A stretch of 32,387 bases of DNA from Clostridiales bacterium. Lineage in GTDB: Bacteria; Bacillota; Clostridia; Lachnospirales; CAG-274. Under the pieces are notes generated by a model that worked only from the letters and a program-made list of their open reading frames with translations, was not told the DNA's origin and made no database searches. The stretch lies in the NCBI GenBank assembly GCA_021201395.1, contig JAJQFB010000106.1, positions 1 to 32,387 of the forward strand, given 5' to 3'. A program made the position numbers and the translations under genes. Of this stretch, positions 24,796-32,387 are shown in pieces (position 1 is the stretch's first letter; every line of letters begins with the position of its first letter).

Positions 24796-25581
24796 TTAGT
24801 TGAGACAGGTGCTTACATAGTAAGACTTTCTTAGGTTCTTTTCATTTTGGTATTGAGTATCAAGCGTTGAAACTATGGAGGTATCGGCTCCGATTGACTC
24901 AAGGTCAGACTTAAGCTGAGATAAAAGCACAGAAACCTGAGAGTCGCATTCGCTCTCAAGGCTTGTTACTTCGCCCATGTGAGAGGAAACAATAGAGCTT
25001 ACGGCTCCCGTTCCCCTTTGGTCAGCCGGCAAAGCAATATACTCCGATTTCATTTCAGACTCCAAACTCCCAAGTCTGCCTATGTAGTATGCCTTAAGGG
25101 AATACAGCTTTTTAACCGCATTTCCCACAAGAGCATTTTGATCTACCAAGGAAGCTTCGGAACCGGAAACGGAACCGTTGTTTTCATCTCCGCTTAAGCC
25201 GGAGGATCCTCCCGACTCAGCGCTGCCGCCTGTTAAGCCTGAGGTTTCGTCACCGCTTTCGGCTTCGCTTTCATTAAGAATCAAAGCCAAAGCCTCATCA
25301 ACGGTAAGTTCGCCCCTGCGGATTTTTTCCTCTTCTTCAAGAGTAAAATTCCTCAAAACAGGTGTGTCATATTCGGCAAGAACTTCATTGACGACCGCTT
25401 TAGAGTCGGCAATTTCACTTGCAATATCTTCGGCTGAGGCTGTTATGCCCTTATAAGCCGAAAGTATATTATCCTTTTGCCAAATAAAAATTACTGCCGC
25501 AAGAATAATCAATACAATAAAAAATATTAATATTATCCGCAATATCTTATACAATAAAGAATGCTTTTTAACCTTTTCCAT
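24796..25581 (-). CDS. Single-pass membrane protein of unknown function
   Basis: This 261-residue protein has a basic N-terminus (MEKVKKHSLLYKILR), one strong membrane helix (about residues 12-34) and an extracellular part. A helical stretch to about 110 is followed by a Gly/Ser/Glu linker (about 110-145) and a second helical region with coiled-coil character ending STCLN. I do not recognise a family. Its stop overlaps an ATG of the dockerin gene (TAATG), though the better dockerin start is 24 bp further on. As first gene of the operon it could be a surface partner or assembly factor for the dockerin protein, which is inference. Confidence 0.7.
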   Translation of the reverse strand: MEKVKKHSLLYKILRIILIFFIVLIILAAVIFIWQKDNILSAYKGITASAEDIASEIADSKAVVNEVLAEYDTPVLRNFTLEEEEKIRRGELTVDEALALILNESEAESGDETSGLTGGSAESGGSSGLSGDENNGSVSGSEASLVDQNALVGNAVKKLYSLKAYYIGRLGSLESEMKSEYIALPADQRGTGAVSSIVSSHMGEVTSLESECDSQVSVLLSQLKSDLESIGADTSIVSTLDTQYQNEKNLRKSYYVSTCLN

Positions 25582-25643
25582 GTTTCAACCTCTTCATCGG
25601 CAGTCTGTATACATTCATACCAAATTATAATATATATAATAAT

Positions 25644-25672
25644 AGTATACACCAACCGAAAGCATAAATCAA
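25644..25672 (-). promoter_or_regulatory. Promoter of the membrane/dockerin protein operon
   Basis: On the minus strand TTGATT (25672-25667), 17 bp, TATACT (25649-25644), about 65 bp before the ATG at 25581. Confidence 0.65.
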
Positions 25673-25720
25673 GTTAAAATGTAAATTTTTTTTGTTACAT
25701 TTTTGTTAGTAAATTCCCAA

Positions 25721-25879
25721 GGAAACGATGATTAATTCGCTGAAGCAGATTTGCCGCAGATTTTTTTGAGTGCAAGGAAAGCATTTGAGGGTATTGCCGG
25801 AACCTACGCCCCAATACGTGACGAAGCAATCGAAAAAATCGGCAGTGAATCTGCGAAGAGCTAATTAATCATCGTTTCC
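25721..25879. mobile_element. Miniature inverted-repeat element, copy 2 (159 bp)
   Basis: The ends are near-perfect inverted repeats: AAGGAAACGATGATTAATT at the left, and its complement starting AATTAATCATCGTTTCCTT at the right. The interior shares GCAAGGAAAG, TTGAGGG and GCCGGAACCTACG with copy 1 but lacks the nested hairpin of that copy. TTAA follows the right end while CCAA precedes the left, so a clean target duplication is not visible here. No open frame. Confidence 0.7.
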
Positions 25880-25883
25880 TTAA

Positions 25884-26220
25884 TATTGATTTATATTGGT
25901 TTTATATAAAATTTATGATGAAAATTTACCAAATTAAATTCATATAAAGCAGAAGTTACTCTGAAACGTCTGTTTTGGGGCATTATCTGTGAACTTTTTT
26001 CGGTGTTTTAAATTCTAAAAAGACTATTATTATCACTCTTTCCTGTGCCGTCCGATAATTTCCCATAGCAGTCTCCTTGATTTTCAGCCATTTCCCTTAT
26101 TAAATTCTATTCCTTTTCTACTGTGTAACTACTTTGAGAATTTACGAAAATCTTAGCAATTACACCAAATATATTGCCAATACAGGCAAATTAACCGCAT
26201 TTTTCCATATAAAATCCACA
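25884..26220. other. AT-rich intergenic stretch without recognisable features
   Basis: Between element copy 2 and the DivIVA-like gene I see no credible gene, RNA or terminator. It is the 3' side of the DivIVA-like gene. Confidence 0.5.
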
Positions 26221-26709
26221 TTACTGCTCTGAACCTTGAAAGCCGTCTATTAAGGCAATTATGTTTTTAAGACTTTTATTTAAACTTTCAAATTCCTCAT
26301 TTTGAGGTGTTTCAAAATATTTGCTTACAAGAGCCTGATAGTCTGAGTTAAAGCTTGAAAGGAAGCGTATCTTATCCTCTATAAAAAGCTTGAGATCCTC
26401 CATTTTGTCCTTTTCACGCTGACGGATAAGGGCTATTTGGTTATGTGTTTTTGGAAGAAGCCTTTCCGATTCGCTTTTTGCATCGCTTAAAATTTTATCC
26501 GCTTGAGCCTATGCACCCTTAAGCATTTCACTGCGTTCGGCTTCGGCCTTTGCCTTAACGTCGGAAGCGGCCATTTCCGCACTTATTATAGCCCTGTTTA
26601 TGTAATTTTCCTTATCTTTAAACTCCGAAAGCTCCTTGTTTAAAGTCTCTATACGGCTGTTTACCTCCGACAGGTCATAGCCCTTTCTGACAATTTTAAA
26701 ATCAGGCAC
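26221..26709 (-). pseudogene. DivIVA-like coiled-coil protein with in-frame TAG at codon 67
   Basis: A GTG start at 26709 with GGGAGG upstream begins MPDFKIVRKGYDLSEVNSRI. That resembles the DivIVA/GpsB N-terminus in which an FxxxxxGYDxxEV segment precedes a long coiled coil. The frame runs through AEMAASDVKAKAEAERSEML, meets TAG at 26511-26509, and continues unbroken in the same frame as AQADKILSDAKSESERLL to KNIIALIDGFQGSEQ and TAA. Full length would be 162 residues. Protein character is the same on both sides of the amber, so this is one gene. DivIVA proteins mark curved membrane at poles and septa. A CAG-to-TAG change is the simplest explanation; suppression or sequence error is possible. 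Confidence 0.8.
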
Positions 26710-26731
26710 AGAATTTCCTCCCTAAAAGTGT

Positions 26732-26760
26732 TTTACTTTTCACACGAAATATGGTATTAT
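26732..26760 (+). promoter_or_regulatory. Probable promoter of the tadA operon
   Basis: TTTACT (26732-26737), 17 bp, TATTAT (26755-26760), with TGG before the -10 box. It is about 55 bp before the tadA ATG and divergent from the DivIVA promoter. Confidence 0.45.
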
Positions 26761-26776
26761 AAATACAATTAAAACT

Positions 26777-26805
26777 ATTATAACATTATATGGAAAAATA
26801 TGCAA
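26777..26805 (-). promoter_or_regulatory. Promoter of the DivIVA-like gene
   Basis: On the minus strand TTGCAT (26805-26800), 17 bp, TATAAT (26782-26777). It overlaps the leader of tadA. Confidence 0.65.
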
Positions 26806-26823
26806 GCATAAAGGTGATTTTTA

Positions 26824-27279
26824 ATGGATTTGAATTATTTTATGGGGCTGGCCTTAGAGGAGGCCGAAAAAGCCTTTGAAATCGATGAGGTTCCCATAGG
26901 CTGTGTTATTGTGTATGAGGGAGAGGTTATAGGAAAGGGCTTTAACAGCCGAATTTCAGATAAAAACCCTCTCTGCCACGCCGAAATAAAGGCCGTAAAT
27001 GAGGCCTGCAAAAGGGTAGGGGACTGGCGTCTTGAGGGGTGCAGTCTTTTTGTAACAATAGAGCCATGCCCTATGTGTTCGGGGGCTATTTTACAGGCAA
27101 GAATGGATAAGGTTATTTTCGGGGCGGCAAACCCAAAAGCAGGCTGCTGCGGCTCTATACTCAATATGATGGATGATGACAGATTTAACCATAAGGTTCA
27201 GGTTGTAAAGGGCGTCAGAGAAGAAGAATGCGCCGGACTTATGAAGGATTTTTTCAAACGCAGGAGGGAAAAGAAATGA
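26824..27279 (+). CDS. tadA: tRNA-specific adenosine deaminase
   Basis: TadA deaminates A34 to inosine in tRNA-Arg(ACG), and this cytoplasmic enzyme is normally essential. The 151 residues contain the zinc/catalytic motif CHAEIKAV (His52, Glu54) and PCPMCSGAI (Cys82, Cys85), plus N-terminal EVPIGCVIV and the C-terminal basic tail FFKRRREKK typical of the family. Length is normal. The ATG follows AAGGTG. Its TGA overlaps the thiD ATG (ATGA), so the two are translated together, a common mixed-function clustering in Clostridia. Confidence 0.96.
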   Translation: MDLNYFMGLALEEAEKAFEIDEVPIGCVIVYEGEVIGKGFNSRISDKNPLCHAEIKAVNEACKRVGDWRLEGCSLFVTIEPCPMCSGAILQARMDKVIFGAANPKAGCCGSILNMMDDDRFNHKVQVVKGVREEECAGLMKDFFKRRREKK

Positions 27280-28067
27280 AAACTGCACTTACGATAGCCG
27301 GTTCCGACTGCTCCGGCGGAGCAGGGATACAGGCTGATATAAAAACCTTTACCGCCCACAATGTCTACGGTATGAGCATCATAACCGCTGTTGTGGCTGA
27401 AAACACAAGAGGAGTTTTGTCTGTTGAAAAAATATCCGAAAGGGGAATATTGCAGCAGTTTAAGGCGGTTTTTGAGGATATTCCCCCGGACAGCGTAAAA
27501 ATAGGTATGTTTTCGGATAAAGAGGTTTGCCGGGCGGTTTTTAAGGGGCTTGAGCTGTATAAGCCCCAAAATATCGTTATTGACCCTGTGCTGTATGCTA
27601 AGGACGGTACGGCACTGACAGACGAGGCGAATATGACTTTCTTCATTAATAATATATTCACAAAAGCGGATTTGCTTACCCCGAACATACCGGAAGCGGA
27701 AAAAATAACCGGGCTTAAAATAGAAAGCCTTGAGGATATGAAAAAAGCCTGTAGGGAGATTCGGCAGATGGGGATAAAGGCGGTTCTGTTAAAAGGCGGC
27801 CACTTTAAGGGAGAGCCGGTTGACATTCTTTTTGACGGAGAGGAATTTACGGAGTATTCCTCAAAGAGAGTAAACACAAAAAATACCCACGGTACGGGCT
27901 GCACTCTTTTCTCGGCCATAGCCGCAAATTTGGCAAAGAGAAAGCCCGTAAAAGATGCGGTGGGTCTTGCAAAAAAATATATACAAAAGGCAATAGAAAA
28001 TTCACCGGAGCTTGGAAAGGGGAACGGCCCCCTTAACCATATGTACGGCTTATTCGAGGGTGATTGA
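27276..28067 (+). CDS. thiD: Hydroxymethylpyrimidine/phosphomethylpyrimidine kinase
   Basis: ThiD makes HMP pyrophosphate for thiamine synthesis. The 263 residues begin TALTIAGSDCSGGAGIQADI, the substrate-binding motif, and carry VLLKGGH near 170 and the ribokinase-fold anion hole NTHGTGCTLFSAIAA near 210 with the catalytic Cys. The ATG at 27276 has AGGAGGG eight bases upstream; a longer frame from 27228 only overlaps tadA. No thiamine riboswitch is seen upstream of the operon. An A7 tract at 27971-27977 stays in frame. A TGA three bases before the next ATG links it to the HAD gene. Confidence 0.95.
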   Translation: MKTALTIAGSDCSGGAGIQADIKTFTAHNVYGMSIITAVVAENTRGVLSVEKISERGILQQFKAVFEDIPPDSVKIGMFSDKEVCRAVFKGLELYKPQNIVIDPVLYAKDGTALTDEANMTFFINNIFTKADLLTPNIPEAEKITGLKIESLEDMKKACREIRQMGIKAVLLKGGHFKGEPVDILFDGEEFTEYSSKRVNTKNTHGTGCTLFSAIAANLAKRKPVKDAVGLAKKYIQKAIENSPELGKGNGPLNHMYGLFEGD

Positions 28068-28068
28068 T

Positions 28069-28713
28069 ATGTTAAAAAATATTGAAGCGGTAATACTTGA
28101 TTTGGACGGAACCCTTGTGGGTTCGGGCTATGTCTGGAAGAAAGTTGACGAGGACTTTTTCGGCAGGAGGGGAATGGATGTTCCCGAAGACTATACGGCA
28201 AAAATAAATTCTTTCAGTTTCAGGGAAACGGCAGAGTTTACAAAGCGTGAATATAACATTTCGGAAAATGTTGAGGAAATTATGGCGGAGTGGAACAATA
28301 TGGCCGAGAGGGAGTATGCCGAGAGGGTAAAGCTTAAAGAGGGGGCAGCCGATTTTTTAAAGCTTTTAAGGTCAAAAAACATAAAAACAGGTATAGCAAC
28401 GGCAAACACGGCAGAGTTGTTTCTTCCCTGTCTTAAAAATAACGGTGTCGATAAATATTTTGATACATACGCCTGCGGCAACGAGGTTAAAAACAGTAAG
28501 GAGGCTCCGGATATTTATCTTCTCTGCGCCGAAAGGCTTAAGGTTTCCCCTGAAAAATGCCTTGTTTTCGAGGATATAACAAGGGCGGTAAAGGGTGCTA
28601 AAAGGGCAGGTATGAAAACCTGCGGTGTTTACGATGTCCACAACGCTTTTGAGTGGGAAAGCGTCAAAGCCGCCGCCGACTACAGCATAAAATCCTTTAA
28701 GGAGCTTTTATAA
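28069..28713 (+). CDS. HAD-superfamily phosphatase, beta-phosphoglucomutase-like
   Basis: The 214 residues have HAD motif I LDLDGTL (nucleophile Asp11, acid Asp13), a helical cap (about 18-80), motif II IATANT, a Lys in the NSKEAPDIY region (motif III) and acidic motif IV VFEDITRAVKGAKRAGM. This order is that of the PGM-like/HAD-IA subgroup, which includes beta-phosphoglucomutase and phosphatases for sugar phosphates. The substrate cannot be told from sequence; a thiamine-pathway or HMP-phosphate phosphatase role is only suggested by position. ATG 28069 has GAGGGTG upstream. It is the last gene of the tadA operon, and I see no clear terminator after it. Confidence 0.9.
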   Translation: MLKNIEAVILDLDGTLVGSGYVWKKVDEDFFGRRGMDVPEDYTAKINSFSFRETAEFTKREYNISENVEEIMAEWNNMAEREYAERVKLKEGAADFLKLLRSKNIKTGIATANTAELFLPCLKNNGVDKYFDTYACGNEVKNSKEAPDIYLLCAERLKVSPEKCLVFEDITRAVKGAKRAGMKTCGVYDVHNAFEWESVKAAADYSIKSFKELL

Positions 28714-28738
28714 AAACCGAATAAAAATTAAGAATTAA

Positions 28739-28787
28739 GTAAACGATGACTAATTCGCCTAAGCTGTAAAAAGCCAATCCGTAATCG
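28739..28787. repeat. Short remnant of the miniature element
   Basis: TTAA (28735-28738) is followed by GTAAACGATGACTAATTCGC, which matches the left end of element copies 1 and 2 with few changes. About 35 bp later, ATCGTTTTC resembles the beginning of a right end. The internal block shared by the other copies is missing, so this is a truncated or internally deleted copy. Confidence 0.45.
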
Positions 28788-28823
28788 TTTTCTCAGAGAA
28801 CGGTAAAAGTTAGAGAAAAGACG

Positions 28824-29330
28824 GAAGGTATCAGTACTGCTACAGTACAGGCGGCACACTATATATGCTAAAATGCTTCCTAAGTTGCGTTAGAGGGAGC
28901 AGGAGCTTCAAAAGGATAAGCATAAATCTTTTACATCTTCGTCCAAAACCACTCTTAACGACGTTTTTAAGACATATATAAGCTGCAAAACAGAATTGAA
29001 GCTGACTGCAAGAAACAGTTGTATATTTATGACAACTATGTGCGGAGCAAAATAGGCTCAATGCGAATTAAGGCAATTAAGTATTCGAATATAAGGAGAC
29101 TTTATTCATCGCTTACAATGGATAAGGGACTTAAACCAAGCTCTGTAAAGACAATACATAAAGCTGTTCGTCCGATATTTGCTTTTGCAGTTCATGACAA
29201 TTACATTGCGACAAATCCCACGGAAAATGTTCTTGCTGACATAAAGAAAATTTATTCCTGTGAAAAGCCGTGAATATGTTTCTTCCAAAATACAAAAAAT
29301 GAAAGAACACATTTACGGTTGAAGAAATAA
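28824..29330 (+). pseudogene. Decayed phage/Tn916-type tyrosine integrase fragment
   Basis: Several frames together recall the N-terminal and SAM-like DNA-binding parts of Tn916-type integrases. HTIYAKML is followed by an in-frame TAG (28891) and then REQELQKDKHKSF, LNDVFKTYISCKTELKLTAR and a frameshift near 29012. After it come YDNYVRSKIGSMRIKAIKYS and LKPSSVKTIHKAVRPIFAFA, then VHDNYIATNPTENV. The clearest intact piece is 29019-29273. The catalytic domain with its Arg and Tyr is absent. It is probably the remnant of an integrated element. Confidence 0.6.
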
Positions 29331-29456
29331 AATCACGATGGATAGCAACAAAAACCTGCGTAGTACGAGCAATAAGCAAAGAAAAACTGACCAAGAAAGA
29401 TCCGGTCAGTTATCTTGACTACTATTTAAATCGCAGACATATTTTGAAATTGAATT

Positions 29457-29533
29457 GAACCGCTGTATGCCGAACGGTATACAAGGTGGTGGAGAGGTCG
29501 GCTGTTCAATTAATGAGCAGCCTCCCACTCGAT
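29457..29533 (+). mobile_element. Orphan 3' end of a group II intron (domains V and VI)
   Basis: ACCGC/GTGGT and GTATGCC/GGTATAC stems around a GAAC loop (29459-29489), with a short internal bulge, match the bacterial group II domain V hairpin. Immediately after, GGCTGTTCA/TGAGCAGCC forms the domain VI hairpin, followed by CTCCCACTCGATT, a typical intron 3' end. No reverse-transcriptase frame and no 5' intron domains are in the window, so this is a truncated relic. It ends just before the cinA stop codon. Confidence 0.65.
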
Positions 29534-29538
29534 TTTGG

Positions 29539-30786
29539 TTAGAGAATGGTTTTTCTTACGAAGTTTAACATTTCGGAAACGGTTTTTCTTCTTACTTTTT
29601 GTCTGTTTCCCTTTATGTTAAGCTCTTTTGTGTAGGTTTTGCCCTTGTAGTAAATGCCTAAGTAAACACGGCCTACGGGCTTGTCGTAGGAAGTGTCGGT
29701 TTCGGTTGGGTTGGCTACGGCTCCGCCGCCGGCTATGCCCGTTGTGGAGAGACCTAGGTTCGCCCCGGTTTTCAAGGCGGCGCCCTTTGCCATTTCTGCG
29801 GCTGTTTCTCTCGAAACGGCACCGTAGTGCTTAATTGTGGTTTCCTTTACCCCTGCCGTTTCCATTTTGCTCTCGTTTGTATAGGTAACGAAGCCTTCTT
29901 TAAATATTTTGGAAACGCCCTCAATGTCCACAATAGTTGAAGAGAGCATACCCCCCGTCAGGCTTTCCGCCACGGCAAGGGTTATCTTCCTGTCAATAAG
30001 GCTCTGTATAACTGCCCTTGTAAGGGTTGTTTCATTTTCGCCGTATACAAATTCACCCAAAACATTATAGATTTCCTTTGCAGCAGGCTCAATAAGCCTG
30101 TCGCACTCTTCCCTTGTTTCGCCCTTTGCGGTTATTCTTAAGAATACGCCGTCCTCCTTTGCATAGGGGGCGATTGTGGGGTTTACGTTTTTTGCCATTA
30201 AATCTCTTGCCATTTCCGCCGCCGTAGACTCGCCTATACCCGTAAGCCTTATTGTTCTGGATATGATTGTGTGGTTTTCGCGGCCTGAGAGGAAAGGCTT
30301 AACAGACTCTAAAAACATAGGCTTAAGCTCGTTCGGAGGGCCGGGAAGCATTATAAGGACTTTGCCGTTTTCTTCTATAATTATGCCGGGGGCTGTGCCG
30401 TTGTTGTTTTTAAGGGCAATAGCCCCTTCGGGAACATAGGCCTGTTTTATATTTGTTTTTGCCATTTCCCTGCCTTTGAAATAGTCTTTTATGCCGTTGT
30501 ATATATTTTCATCAAGGTTAAGACAGCGGTTGAAAAATTCCGCTCCCGTTTCCTTTGTTATGTCGTCATCGGTGGGGCCTAAGCCTCCTGTTGTGATTAT
30601 AACATCGGAGCGGTTAAAGCCGTCTTTCAGCGCCGCCAAAAGCCTGTCTTTACTATCCCCGACCACTATCTGATAATAGACGCTTATGCCCAAAGCGGCA
30701 AGCTCCTCCGACAAAAATTTTGCGTCCGTATTTGTTATATCGCCTAAAAGAATTTCTGTTCCTACAGCTATAATTTCAGCGTTCAT
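29539..30786 (-). CDS. cinA: CinA family protein (competence/damage-inducible; NMN deamidase-like)
   Basis: The 415 residues contain an N-terminal MoaB/MogA-like (COG1058) domain with AEIIAVGTEILLGDI at the start and TTGGLGPTDDDITKE near 70. A middle region has LPGPPNELKPMF. The C-terminal CinA/PncC amidase domain has LAVAESLTGGMLSSTI near 275 and STTGIAGGGA near 355. The protein hydrolyses NMN and/or ADP-ribose in pyridine-nucleotide repair; competence links are organism-specific. The ATG at 30786 has GGGTGG about eight bases upstream; a TTG-type start at 30822 would run into the eno terminator. No separate promoter is obvious, so read-through from eno is possible. Confidence 0.93.
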   Translation of the reverse strand: MNAEIIAVGTEILLGDITNTDAKFLSEELAALGISVYYQIVVGDSKDRLLAALKDGFNRSDVIITTGGLGPTDDDITKETGAEFFNRCLNLDENIYNGIKDYFKGREMAKTNIKQAYVPEGAIALKNNNGTAPGIIIEENGKVLIMLPGPPNELKPMFLESVKPFLSGRENHTIISRTIRLTGIGESTAAEMARDLMAKNVNPTIAPYAKEDGVFLRITAKGETREECDRLIEPAAKEIYNVLGEFVYGENETTLTRAVIQSLIDRKITLAVAESLTGGMLSSTIVDIEGVSKIFKEGFVTYTNESKMETAGVKETTIKHYGAVSRETAAEMAKGAALKTGANLGLSTTGIAGGGAVANPTETDTSYDKPVGRVYLGIYYKGKTYTKELNIKGNRQKVRRKTVSEMLNFVRKTIL

Positions 30787-30809
30787 AAAATCGCCACCCT
30801 TTTTTAAAA

Positions 30810-30845
30810 AAGGCAGACCCACTCAAAAAGAGAAACGCCTGCCTT
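30810..30845 (-). terminator. Rho-independent terminator of eno
   Basis: On the minus strand AAGGCAG pairs with CTGCCTT over a 22-nt loop and is followed by TTTT. It lies about 40 bp past the eno stop and before cinA. Confidence 0.7.
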
Positions 30846-30880
30846 GTCATCTTAGTTATTATATTATTTTTTTATGCAAA

Positions 30881-32242
<1,362 letters not shown>

Positions 32243-32259
32243 TCATTACACTTACTTAT

Positions 32260-32288
32260 ATTGTAAAATATTATTGTAAATCTGTCAA
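32260..32288 (-). promoter_or_regulatory. Sigma-A promoter of eno
   Basis: On the minus strand TTGACA (32288-32283), 17 bp, TACAAT (32265-32260), about 45 bp before the ATG. Confidence 0.8.
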
Positions 32289-32387
32289 ATACTTTTTTTA
32301 ATTTTTGTTAAATTTGTTAAAATTGCCGAAGGGAACCCGTCTTTAAGATTTAACACCATAATTTTTAGGGGACAAAAGATATTTTGT

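Noticed and set aside
15773-26511. Complete reassignment of TAG to a sense codon
   Set aside because: The response regulator ends with TAG exactly at the family's normal C-terminus (GYRFKI), and two other genes also end with TAG. At most partial suppression is possible.
26710-26823. Thiamine (TPP) riboswitch upstream of the thiD operon
   Set aside because: The leader is short, AT-rich and lacks the conserved CUGAGA and ACCUGA elements.
27365-28201. 278-codon minus-strand frame opposite thiD
   Set aside because: It is the antisense of a clearly conserved thiD/HAD region; the long frame results from codon bias.
29470-29500. T-box leader suggested by AAGGTGGT
   Set aside because: The full T-box core is missing and the surrounding stems fit group II domain V better; no aminoacyl-tRNA synthetase or amino-acid gene follows.

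Overview
The window looks like a low-to-moderate GC Gram-positive anaerobe of the class Clostridia, probably Lachnospiraceae or a close relative. The evidence is consensus sigma-A promoters (TTGACA/TATAAT with 17-18 bp spacers), strong AGGAGG ribosome sites, a Clostridia-type DRE-TIM synthase resembling (Re)-citrate synthase, cohesin and dockerin modules, and a giant Ser/Thr/Asp-rich surface protein with the C-x3-EH-x-H-x3-CY motif. Assignment rests on protein and motif recognition only; no search was run.

Layout, left to right. 1-4891 (minus): N-terminal 1,630 codons of a giant secreted surface protein, running off the left edge, possibly cut by an insertion-sequence end near 1-85. 5220-6821 (minus): four-gene operon (coiled-coil protein, signal peptidase I, two small proteins including a DUF4160 member). 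6941-9643 (plus): (Re)-citrate synthase-like enzyme, a small gene split by a miniature transposable element, and an RseC-like membrane protein. 9688-11894 (minus): two-component system whose kinase is broken by two homopolymer frameshifts. 11925-14526 (plus): mscL and a secreted SGNH esterase with a C-terminal cohesin. 14639-19281 (plus): overlapping five-gene operon of ATP-grasp ligase, alpha-E protein, transglutaminase-like protein and two aspartoacylase-like proteins, a plausible peptide-ligation/trimming system and the most interesting functional unit here. 19282-19848: hairpin-rich repeats between convergent genes. 19849-23366 (minus): dnaE. 23416-25672 (minus): single-pass membrane protein plus a secreted protein with an N-terminal dockerin. 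25721-25879: second copy of the miniature element. 26221-26805 (minus): DivIVA-like gene with an in-frame amber codon. 26732-28713 (plus): tadA-thiD-HAD phosphatase operon. 28714-29538: a mobile-element graveyard holding a short element remnant, a decayed tyrosine integrase and the 3' end of a group II intron. 29539-32288 (minus): cinA and eno.

A recurring theme is interrupted but otherwise well-preserved genes. Three homopolymers (A7, A8, T8) each carry one base more than the reading frame needs, in the surface protein and the sensor kinase. Two genes (ATP-grasp, DivIVA) carry a single in-frame TAG with intact sequence on both sides. Housekeeping genes (dnaE, eno, cinA, thiD, tadA) are intact, several with A7 tracts of their own. 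This could be contingency-locus behaviour, transcriptional slippage or suppression, early gene decay, or assembly error; the sequence alone cannot decide.
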